Source: Allobogoriella alba (lineage in GTDB: Bacteria; Actinomycetota; Actinomycetes; Actinomycetales; Actinomycetaceae). From it: a stretch of 64,000 nt of DNA. Below, piece after piece: positions 57,560-64,000 of the stretch (position 1 is the first letter of the stretch; the number at the start of each line of letters is the position of its first letter). The notes under the pieces were generated by a model. The model did not search any database and was not told where the DNA came from. It saw only the letters and a program-made list of their open reading frames with translations. The position numbers were made by a program, and so were the translations under genes. Location of the stretch: assembly GCF_042665525.1 (NCBI RefSeq), contig NZ_JBHTCQ010000001.1, positions 310,001-374,000 on the forward strand, read 5' to 3'.

Positions 57560-58811
57560 ATGAGGAAGTACCCCGGATCTCTCGTCCGCGACCGATCGGC
57601 GTCCCGCCGGAGCGCGGCGCGCCGCGGACTGGCAGCGATCGTGGTGGCCGTGCTGGCGATGATCGGACTCGCCGCACCCACCATGGCGGCGACCGACCCG
57701 CCCGCTGACCCGACCGTGACGATCGAGCCCAACCAGCTCGCCCCCGGCGACCCCTTCGTCCTGTCCGGAGAGGGCTACACCCCCGACTCCACCATCCAGG
57801 GCCAGACCCTCGCCGAGGACGGCACCGTCCTGAACGAGTTCACCGCCGACGCCGACCAGAACGGTGCCTTCTCCCAAGACCTCGAGGTCCCCGCCGACCT
57901 CGAACCCGGCACCTACGGCGTCCGCATGACCGACACCACCGGCGCCACCGCCGAGACCACCGCCACCGTCATCGACACCACCGTCGACCCGACNNNNNNN
58001 NNNNNNNNNNNNNNNNNNNNNNNNNNNNNNNNNNNNNNNNNNNNNNNNNNNNNNNNNNNNNNNNNNNNNNNNNNNNNNNNNNNNNNNNNNNGACCCCTTC
58101 GTCCTGTCCGGAGACGGCTACACCCCCGACTCCACCATCCAGGGCCAGACCCTCGCCGAGGACGGCACCGTCCTGAACGAGTTCACCGCCGACGCCGACG
58201 ACAACGGCGCCTTCTCCCAAGACCTCGAGGTCCCCGCCGACCTCGAACCCGGCACCTACGGCGTCCGCATGACCGACACCACCGGCGCCACCGCCGAGAC
58301 CACCGCCACCGTCATCGACACCACCGTCGACCCGACCGTGACCATCGAGCCGAACCAGCTCGCCCCCGGCGACCCCTTCGTCCTGTCCGGAGACGGCTAC
58401 ACCCCCGACTCCACCATCCAGGGCCAGACCCTCGCCGAGGACGGCACCGTCCTGAACGAGTTCACCGCCGACGCCGACCAGAACGGCGCCTTCTCCCAGG
58501 ACCTCGAGGTCCCCGCCGACCTCGAACCCGGCACCTACGGCGTCCGCATGACCGACACCACCGGCGCCACCGCCGAGACCACCGCCACCGTCATCGAGAC
58601 GGGTGGGGACGACGGCGGGCAGAACCCGGGCGAGGGCAACGAGGGCGGCTCGGGTGACGACGGCACTGGCGAGGACGGCACCGGCGAGAGCGGTTCGCTC
58701 CCCGAGACGGGCACCGAGACCGCCGTGCTCGGGGCCGTGGCGCTGGCACTCATCGTCGCCGGCGGACTCATGGTCCGCGCGCACCGGCGCAGCCGCATCG
58801 AGCAGGCCTGA
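57560..58811 (+). CDS. LPXTG-anchored wall protein with near-identical 93-residue repeats (interrupted by an N gap)
   Basis: Signal peptide (RRGLAAIVVAVLAMIGLAAPTMAA), at least three 93-residue repeats with DPTVTIEPNQLAPGDPFVLS and NGAFSQDLEVPADLEPGTYG, an acidic/Gly linker, then LPETG (58698-58712), a TM helix and basic tail: a sortase substrate. The repeats look like Ig-type adhesin modules. Codons on the two sides of the 98-N gap are in different frames as printed; the true gap should be 34 nt plus a multiple of 279. GAGG lies upstream of ATG. Follows the SARP gene by 82 bp and may be its target. Confidence 0.88.
57707..58597 (+). repeat. 279-bp tandem repeats
   Basis: Units begin with GACCCGACCGTGAC at 57707, 57986 (cut by the gap) and 58329. 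Units 1 and 3 differ at only a handful of bases over 279. The phase of the sequence after the gap shows that the missing part equals 34 nt plus n whole units. Confidence 0.9.
57994..58091. other. Assembly gap, 98 N
   Basis: A run of N within the 279-bp tandem repeats. The length cannot be right, because 98 nt puts the flanking coding sequence out of frame, whereas 34 + 279n nt keeps it in frame. The assembler probably failed over nearly identical repeats. Confidence 0.97.
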
Positions 58812-58862
58812 TCCCGGCACCCTCCGCCGGCAGGCCTGTGCGGGCCAGCCCCGCACGACGAC

Positions 58863-58900
58863 GCAGGGCCGCTCTCGTGGAACCACGAGGGCGGCCCTGC
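58863..58900. terminator. Strong stem-loop between convergent genes
   Basis: GCAGGGCCGC (58863-58872) pairs with GCGGCCCTGC (58891-58900), and inside it CTCGTGG pairs with CCACGAG over a two-base turn, giving a 17-bp nearly perfect stem. It lies between the ends of the LPXTG gene and the convergent hydrolase gene and probably serves both. Confidence 0.85.
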
Positions 58901-58911
58901 CTCATGCTCGG

Positions 58912-59592
58912 CTACTGCGTGAGACCGGCGAGGATCCGCGCCAGCTCCGCCGGAGCGGTGAGCATCGGCCAGTGCCCCGAGTCGATGTCGGCGTAGGTGA
59001 GCTGCTTGGCCCCGGACAGTTCCGGGATGTGGCCCGCCTCGAGCCACTCCTGGGCCTGGGCCGGCGTGTACTCGGGGCACACCATGACCACCGGGACGTC
59101 GTAGCGGCGCTCGTCCGTCAGGCTGACGGTGCCGCGCGCGACGCCCTCCGGCACCGGGATCGCCCGCTCCGCGAACGCCTCCCGCGCCGCGGTGTCCAGG
59201 TCTGCGATGTCGGAGTCGTCGAACGGCTCCCAGCCCGGGAACGGCATCAGGCCGTCGGCGATCGGGAAGAAGTCGGCGTACCGCTCGCCGTCCGGTGTCG
59301 GCATCCCACCCACGAGCGCGACCGCGGCGACCTTCTCCGGTCGTGCGTCGGCCGCCAACCAGGCCAGTGACGACGCGGCCGAGTGCCCGACGACGAGCGG
59401 CTTGCCCTCGGCTGCGTCGACCGCGGCGACGACGGTCGCCACCTGGTCCGCAAGGGTCGCCGTCGTGTCGCCGTCACCCTGTCCCGGCAGGGTGATCGGT
59501 ACGGCACGGTGACCGTGTTCCTCGAGGTGCCGTGCGACGTCGTCCCACACCGTCGCGTCCAGCCAGAGCCCGCCGATCAGCAGAATGTCCAT
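58912..59592 (-). CDS. Alpha/beta hydrolase
   Basis: A 226-residue hydrolase: MDILLIGGLWLDATVWDDVARHLEEHGHRAV at the start, nucleophile elbow GHSAAS, and DIDSGHWPMLTAPAELARIL at the end with the catalytic His. It belongs to the small esterase/lactonase-like group; the substrate is unknown. GAAGGAGC precedes ATG. Divergent from an MFS gene, with 135 bp between them. Confidence 0.9.
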   Translation of the reverse strand: MDILLIGGLWLDATVWDDVARHLEEHGHRAVPITLPGQGDGDTTATLADQVATVVAAVDAAEGKPLVVGHSAASSLAWLAADARPEKVAAVALVGGMPTPDGERYADFFPIADGLMPFPGWEPFDDSDIADLDTAAREAFAERAIPVPEGVARGTVSLTDERRYDVPVVMVCPEYTPAQAQEWLEAGHIPELSGAKQLTYADIDSGHWPMLTAPAELARILAGLTQ

Positions 59593-59727
59593 GGTTCATG
59601 CTCCTTCGTCTTGATGTTCGTCTGCACCTGCTCACGCACGGTAGGGCTCATTCAGGACGATCGGCTGCCGGTTCGCGTCGTCACGGTGTGACGATCGCAC
59701 CTGACGTGCGGCCCGTACGATCGATGG

Positions 59728-60960
59728 GTGGCTCCCCTGCGACGCCGTCGCCTCTCGCTGTTCGCGCTGACGCTGCTCGTCGGGCTCGGCCTCTCCTCCT
59801 GGGTGACGCGCACCCCCGCGGTACGGGACGCGCTCGAGGCCTCCACCGCGCAGATGGGGCTGATCCTCTTCGGTCTGTCCATCGGTTCGATGACCGGCGT
59901 GATCTCCGCCGGTTCCCTGGTACGTCGATGGGGCGCCCGGCCGGTGGTGGTCGCCGGGACGGTCGCGATCCTCGCAGGGACCGCGCTCGTCGGGGCGTCG
60001 GCGGCGTGGACCACCGCGCTGGGCGTGTTCGCGGGGCTCGTCGCCTTCGGGCTCGGCGGTGGCCTCGGTGAGATCGGCCTGAACATCGAGGGCGCCGCGC
60101 TCGAACGCGAGACCGGCCGGCCGGTTCTGCCGATGCTGCACGGCAGCTTCAGCCTGGGCACCGTGGTCGGCGCGCTGGTCGGCATCTGGCTGACCCGCAT
60201 CCAGTTCCCGCCGTCCTGGCACCTGCTGATCGGGGCGCTGGTCATGACCGGTCTGGCCGCGTGGGCGCTGCCCGGGCTCCCGGCGGAGACCGGCCGCACC
60301 GGACTCGCCGAAGGCTCGAGGCGCCGCATGCGGGCACCGGGCCCGTCAGTCTGGCGTGACCGGAGGCTCATCCTCATCGGCGCAGTGGTGCTCGCCATGG
60401 CGTTCGCGGAGGGCGCCGCCAACGACTGGTTGCCGTTGCTCATGGTCGACGGCCACGGCGTCTCCGCGACCACTGGCTCCCTGGTCTATGCCGGCTTCGC
60501 CGCCGCCATGACGATCGGGCGATTCGCCGGTGGCCCCGTCTTGCTGAGGTTCGGCCGAGCCGGTGTCCTGCGGACGAGCGCGGTGCTCGCGATCGTGGGC
60601 GTCGCCACGGTGATCTTCTCCCCGAACGCCGTCGTCGCGGGTGTGGCCGTGGCGTTGTGGGGTCTGGGTGCGGCGCTGGGTTTCCCGGTCGCGATCTCGG
60701 CCGCGGGTGATGATCCCGAGCGTGCCTCGGAGCGCGTCAGCGCGGTCGCCACCAGCGGCTACCTCGCGTTCCTCGTCGGGCCGCCCCTCCTCGGCTTCAT
60801 CGGCGAGGAGGTCGGCCTGCGCGAAGCGATGCTCGTCGTGGTCGTCCTCCTCGTCGTCGCAGCGTTCGCCGCCGGAGCCGCCCGGCCCCGGCACGACGTC
60901 GGAGCACTCCTGGCGTCCGAACCGTCCGAACCGTCCCAGCCGTCCGATCGCCCGCGGTGA
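59728..60960 (+). CDS. MFS transporter, YbjJ-like
   Basis: A 410-residue 12-TM major facilitator with the YbjJ/Fucose-permease-like pattern: LGLSSWVTRTPAVRDALEASTAQMG, SGSLVRRWGARPVVVAG, GLGEIGLNIEGAALER and NDWLPLLMVDGHGVSATTGS. Export of small solutes is likely. GTG start; TACGAT (59716-59721) lies 6 nt before it and no Shine-Dalgarno, so probably leaderless. It is followed by a WYL regulator 4 nt later. Confidence 0.9.
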   Translation: MAPLRRRRLSLFALTLLVGLGLSSWVTRTPAVRDALEASTAQMGLILFGLSIGSMTGVISAGSLVRRWGARPVVVAGTVAILAGTALVGASAAWTTALGVFAGLVAFGLGGGLGEIGLNIEGAALERETGRPVLPMLHGSFSLGTVVGALVGIWLTRIQFPPSWHLLIGALVMTGLAAWALPGLPAETGRTGLAEGSRRRMRAPGPSVWRDRRLILIGAVVLAMAFAEGAANDWLPLLMVDGHGVSATTGSLVYAGFAAAMTIGRFAGGPVLLRFGRAGVLRTSAVLAIVGVATVIFSPNAVVAGVAVALWGLGAALGFPVAISAAGDDPERASERVSAVATSGYLAFLVGPPLLGFIGEEVGLREAMLVVVVLLVVAAFAAGAARPRHDVGALLASEPSEPSQPSDRPR

Positions 60961-60964
60961 GATC

Positions 60965-61969
60965 GTGGGATCGGACCTGAGCCCGACCGCACGGGCGCTG
61001 CGGACCCTCGAGCTGCTCCAGGAACGGCCCGGGATCACCGCCGACCGGCTGGCCGAACGGCTCGGCGTCACCGAGCGTGCGGCCCGCCGCTACGTCGCGA
61101 TCCTTCGCGAGGCGGACGTGCCCGTGACCTCGACCCGCGGACGGTACGGGGGCTACCGGCTGGGCCGGGGCGTCCGGCTTCCACCGCTGGTCTTCAGCCC
61201 GACCGAGGCGCTCGGACTCGTCATGGCCGTGCTGGACGGCAGCCATGCCGCATCCGATGACGGCGAACCGGTCGGGGCCGCGCTCGGCAAGCTGATCCGC
61301 GCCCTCCCGGACGGCATCGGCCGCCCGGCCGCCACCATGCGGCGGCACGCGTCCGCCGCCCCCGACCGGCGTTCCGCAAGGCCGGACCCGGAGACCACGA
61401 GCGTGCTCGTCACGTCCGTCGCGGCCGCGCGCCGCGTGCAGGTCGGGTACCGAGGTGCGTCCGGGAAGCCGTGGGAGGAGACGGTGGACCCGTGGGCCGT
61501 CGTCGTGCGGCACGGCCTGTGGTACCTGCTGTGCTACTCCCACCGGGCCGGGGCGGTTCGGACCTACCGGGTCGACCGGGTCCGGTCGGTCACGCTCACC
61601 GACGAGTCGTTCGACCCACCGGAGGACTTCGATCCGGTGGCGCGGCTCGAGCAGCACCTCGGCACCGGGTGGCCGTACGAGACGCGGGTCGTCTTCGAGG
61701 CGCCGCTCGCCGACGTCGCCCGGTACGTCACCCCGGCGATGGGTGCGCTCGAGCCGCTCGACGGCGGAGCGCGCTGCGTGCTCGTCGGCACCACCAACAA
61801 CCCGGCCATGTACGCCGGCGAGTGGCTCGCCGGATTCCCGTTCACGTTCCACGTCGACGGCGGACCCGAGCTACGGGACGCCGTCGCCGAGCTCGCGGAG
61901 CGGTTGGCTGCGGCGGTGTCGCGAATAATCACCGCCCCTAGCGGTTGTAAGGCGGCATCACGCCCTTGA
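60965..61969 (+). CDS. YafY/WYL-domain transcriptional regulator
   Basis: A 334-residue regulator: N-terminal HTH (RALRTLELLQERPGITADRLAERLGVTERAARRYVAIL) and RGRYGGYRLGRG wing, then a WYL domain (WYLLCYSHRAGAVRTYRVDRVRSVTL) and WCX C-terminal module. WYL proteins sense nucleic-acid or small ligands. GTG 4 nt after the MFS stop; probably co-transcribed. The last 32 bp overlap the convergent aldo/keto reductase gene. Confidence 0.9.
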   Translation: MGSDLSPTARALRTLELLQERPGITADRLAERLGVTERAARRYVAILREADVPVTSTRGRYGGYRLGRGVRLPPLVFSPTEALGLVMAVLDGSHAASDDGEPVGAALGKLIRALPDGIGRPAATMRRHASAAPDRRSARPDPETTSVLVTSVAAARRVQVGYRGASGKPWEETVDPWAVVVRHGLWYLLCYSHRAGAVRTYRVDRVRSVTLTDESFDPPEDFDPVARLEQHLGTGWPYETRVVFEAPLADVARYVTPAMGALEPLDGGARCVLVGTTNNPAMYAGEWLAGFPFTFHVDGGPELRDAVAELAERLAAAVSRIITAPSGCKAASRP

Positions 61970-62930
61970 GCGGTTCGCTGATCTCCTGGCAGGCGGCGAG
62001 CACGTCCTGGGGAAGCGGGCCCTTCAGCAACGACTCGAGGTTGGCGGCGAGATGCTCGGTGCGGCCACCACCCACCAGCACCGCACCGGCTCCGGGCTGG
62101 CTGACGAGCCACCGCAACGCCAGCTCCGGCATGGAGAGCCCGGCGTCCGCGGCCACCGTGGCAAGCTCGGAGACCGCTGCGAGGAGCTCGGGCGTCCAAT
62201 AGCGCTTCTTGTACATCTCGGCGAGGCTGGAGGCCGAGAAGCGGCTGGGCGTACTGCCGTCGCGGGGCACCTGGGCGAGAAGACCGCCTGCCAGCGGGTT
62301 GTAGCACAGCGTGAGCAGCCCGTACGTCTCCGCGAACTCGACCCACTCGTCCTCGACCCGGCGGGCCAGGAGGTTGTAGACGTTCTGACTGACGACGGGA
62401 GCGGGACCGCCGAGCTCGTTGGCGGTCCGGATGATCTCGAGGGTCTGCCAGGAGGAATAGTTGGAGACCCCGAGTGCCCGGATCTTGCCCGCTTCATGGA
62501 GACCGGCGATCGTCTCGACGGTCTCGGCGACCGGCGTGCTGCGGTCCGGCTGATGCAGGTAGAACAGGTCGATGCGCTCCACGCCGAGGCGCCGCAGCGA
62601 CCCCTCGACGCTGGCGGTGAGGCCGGCTCTGGACAGTGGCGCGTGGTCGCCCGCGTCCGGGTGCGGCATGCCCGCCTTCGTCGCCAGCACGATCTCCTCA
62701 CGGTGCCGCTGCACGAACGGAGCGATCAGGGACTCGGTCGTACCGCGGCCGTAGCCGTTCGCGCAGTCGATCCCGGTGATGCCCGCTTCGATAGCCGCCT
62801 CGAACATCGCTTCGGACGCGGCGGCGTCCACGGTGTCGCCCATGGACATCGTGCCCAGCACGATCCGCGTGAGCGGCGTCGCGACGCCGGCGAGGGTCAC
62901 GGACGGGATCTTGGCCCGAGTCGTACTCAT
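61938..62930 (-). CDS. Aldo/keto reductase
   Basis: A 330-residue AKR. Catalytic tetrad: Asp and Tyr in GIDCANGYGRG, Lys in LATKAGMPH, His in DLFYLHQPD; cofactor region ALGVSNYSS and AVLVGGGRTEHLAANLESL. NADPH-dependent; the substrate is probably a sugar or 2-keto-3-deoxy acid, given the lyase gene. Its ATG overlaps the lyase stop (ATGA). Confidence 0.92.
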   Translation of the reverse strand: MSTTRAKIPSVTLAGVATPLTRIVLGTMSMGDTVDAAASEAMFEAAIEAGITGIDCANGYGRGTTESLIAPFVQRHREEIVLATKAGMPHPDAGDHAPLSRAGLTASVEGSLRRLGVERIDLFYLHQPDRSTPVAETVETIAGLHEAGKIRALGVSNYSSWQTLEIIRTANELGGPAPVVSQNVYNLLARRVEDEWVEFAETYGLLTLCYNPLAGGLLAQVPRDGSTPSRFSASSLAEMYKKRYWTPELLAAVSELATVAADAGLSMPELALRWLVSQPGAGAVLVGGGRTEHLAANLESLLKGPLPQDVLAACQEISEPLKGVMPPYNR

Positions 62931-63826
62931 CGCAACCCCCGGGCGTGGTCCGCGGCAACGGTGGCGTCGATGTCGGCGAGCGCCTGCTCACCGAGGTGGT
63001 TGAACGGGGCGCGGCACGGGCCCACCGGTTCGCCGGCAGCGTTGGTGGCGGCTTTGACGACGGTGTTGGGGTTGCCGTGGCGAAAGAGGTCGCGCACGGC
63101 GCGGATGCTGGCCTGCGCGGACCGCGCAGCATCCAGGTCCCCCGCCCGCCACTGCTCGTAGATCTCCACCATGGTGTGCGGGTAGATGTTCGCGATGGCG
63201 GTGATGCCGCCGGCTCCGCCGGCCTGCAAGGTCGACAGGATCAACGAGTCGGTGCCCGAGAGGACGGCGAATGCGTCACGGTCGGTGACGTCGAGGTACT
63301 GCAGGATGGTGTCGAAGTTCCCCGAGGAGTCCTTGATGCCGACGATGTTCTCGATCGTGGCGAGCCTGGCCACGGTCGACGGGTTCAGGTTCGCGTTCGT
63401 TCGTGCGGGGATGTTGTAGAGCAGGATCGGCACGTCGACGCTGTCCGCGACCGCGGCGAAGTGCCGGTAGAGCTCCTCCTGTGACGCGGCGGCGAAGTAC
63501 GGCGTGATCACGGACAGCACGTCCGCGCCAGCGGTGACGAGCCGACGCGCGAGGGTGATGGTGTCCCGCGTGCCGACAGTCCCCGCGCCCGCGTAGACGG
63601 GGACGCGTCCGTCCGCCGCCTCCCGGACGGCTTCGAGGACGGCCACCCGCTCGTCCGCGGTCAGCTGGAAGAACTCTCCGTTCGTCCCCAGGCAGAAGAC
63701 CCCGTGAGCGCCGGCGTCGATCGCGCGCCCGGTGTGGCGCTTCATCTGCTCGAGGTTCAGCGACTCGTCGTCGTGGAACGGCGTTACCAGTGCGGGAATG
63801 ATGCCTCGGATCGGAGTGCTCTCCAT
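62927..63826 (-). CDS. Dihydrodipicolinate synthase/N-acetylneuraminate lyase-family aldolase
   Basis: A 299-residue class I aldolase of the DapA/NanA family. Motifs: GIIPALVTPFHDDESLN, FCLGTNGEFFQLTADER, catalytic Tyr in YNIPARTN, Schiff-base Lys in GIKDSSGNF. Lacks clear DapA Arg, and its position beside an AKR and a DeoR-type regulator favours a 2-keto-3-deoxy sugar acid or similar compound as substrate. GGGACC upstream of ATG; followed by the AKR with ATGA overlap. Confidence 0.9.
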   Translation of the reverse strand: MESTPIRGIIPALVTPFHDDESLNLEQMKRHTGRAIDAGAHGVFCLGTNGEFFQLTADERVAVLEAVREAADGRVPVYAGAGTVGTRDTITLARRLVTAGADVLSVITPYFAAASQEELYRHFAAVADSVDVPILLYNIPARTNANLNPSTVARLATIENIVGIKDSSGNFDTILQYLDVTDRDAFAVLSGTDSLILSTLQAGGAGGITAIANIYPHTMVEIYEQWRAGDLDAARSAQASIRAVRDLFRHGNPNTVVKAATNAAGEPVGPCRAPFNHLGEQALADIDATVAADHARGLR

Positions 63827-63876
63827 GGGTCCCTTTCGGTTCTCGAGCTCGTGGGCGACGAAGGCCCGGGAAGGTG

Positions 63877-64000
63877 CTACTCAGCCACGACGGTGGCGAT
63901 GCCGCGGCGGTGGAAAGGCTCGAGCTGCTCCGCGGTCGCTCCCGCGTCCGTGACGAGAGTCCACTCCCCCGGCAGGTGCACCCAGGCGTTGAACGGCGTC
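63877..64000 (-). CDS. DeoR/GlpR-type sugar regulator, C-terminal end (partial)
   Basis: Forty-one residues of the C-terminus are in the window: a stretch ending WTLVTDAGATAEQLEPFHRRGIATVVAE. DeoR-family sensor domains typically end with a similar LVTDSGxDPExLxxLRxxGIEVxVA. The upstream part is outside the window. It runs on the same strand as the aldolase and AKR and would be their repressor. Confidence 0.6.
   Translation of the reverse strand, partial: TPFNAWVHLPGEWTLVTDAGATAEQLEPFHRRGIATVVAE

Noticed and set aside
1..64000. tRNA, rRNA, transposase or integrase genes
   Set aside because: I looked for T-loop-like GGTTCGANTCC sequences and for transposase or integrase motifs on both strands and found none that hold up.

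Overview
This is a 64-kb stretch of very GC-rich DNA from a high-GC Gram-positive bacterium (Actinomycetota), most likely a Micrococcales-type soil or environmental actinobacterium. The evidence is the dense, short-gapped gene layout, the frequent GTG starts, the fused CydDC exporter, an LPXTG wall protein, a eukaryotic-type UDP-glucose pyrophosphorylase, a BTAD/SARP regulator, a helR gene with an upstream rifamycin-associated-type palindrome, and many one-component regulators. The genus cannot be fixed from this window. I see no tRNA, rRNA, insertion sequence, prophage or CRISPR array. A run of 98 N lies inside the tandem-repeat wall protein.

Layout. 0-3.5 kb (minus strand): prs, a 14-TM drug transporter and two clpP genes, the second of which is cut by the window edge and lacks the catalytic serine. 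3.5-12 kb: two DGPF/ECF42-type sigma modules, a lipoprotein, an ArsR/SRPBCC pair, a MarR regulator divergent from a berberine-bridge-type FAD enzyme, and DUF998 and DUF1579-like genes. 12-20 kb: small regulator/enzyme pairs (AraC/DoxX, TetR/FAD monooxygenase), Nudix, zinc CDF exporter, DHFR-like, DUF1540, TfoX-N, a MarR-GNAT fusion and a nucleotidyltransferase. 20-24.5 kb: a SigG-like sigma factor, a 143-bp block present twice around a small membrane gene (each copy carries a Crp-consensus palindrome and two hairpins), and a membrane-anchored ECF sigma factor with a long Glu-Pro-Ala-Pro tail. 24.5-30 kb: AlkZ-like glycosylase, siderophore-interacting protein behind an iron-box-like site, EamA, CGNR regulator, MarR/hydrolase pair and an RDD protein.

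30-38.6 kb: cydA-cydB-cydDC followed by a translationally coupled UDP-glucose pyrophosphorylase, divergent from a BlaI/M56-peptidase pair; a large palindrome sits between them. 38.6-45 kb: an ectoine-degradation-like operon (EctB/DoeD-type transaminase, DoeA-type M24 hydrolase, aldehyde dehydrogenase) divergent from an MDR oxidoreductase and an unusual proline-racemase-family protein. 45-52 kb: LURP-one-like protein, AbgT-type transporter, and an L-rhamnonate operon (MDR dehydrogenase, RhmD, GntP permease) with its IclR regulator. 52-59 kb: helR, a SARP/NB-ARC/TPR regulator, and the LPXTG repeat protein, whose promoter carries 11-bp-spaced heptamer repeats of the kind SARPs bind. 59-64 kb: hydrolase, MFS, WYL regulator, aldo/keto reductase, a DapA/NanA-family lyase and the end of a DeoR-type regulator.

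Common themes: most regulators lie head-to-head with, or just upstream of, their probable targets; neighbouring genes often overlap by ATGA or GTGA; and at least nine genes show a TANNNT-like -10 element 6-8 nt before the start codon with no Shine-Dalgarno, indicating leaderless mRNAs.
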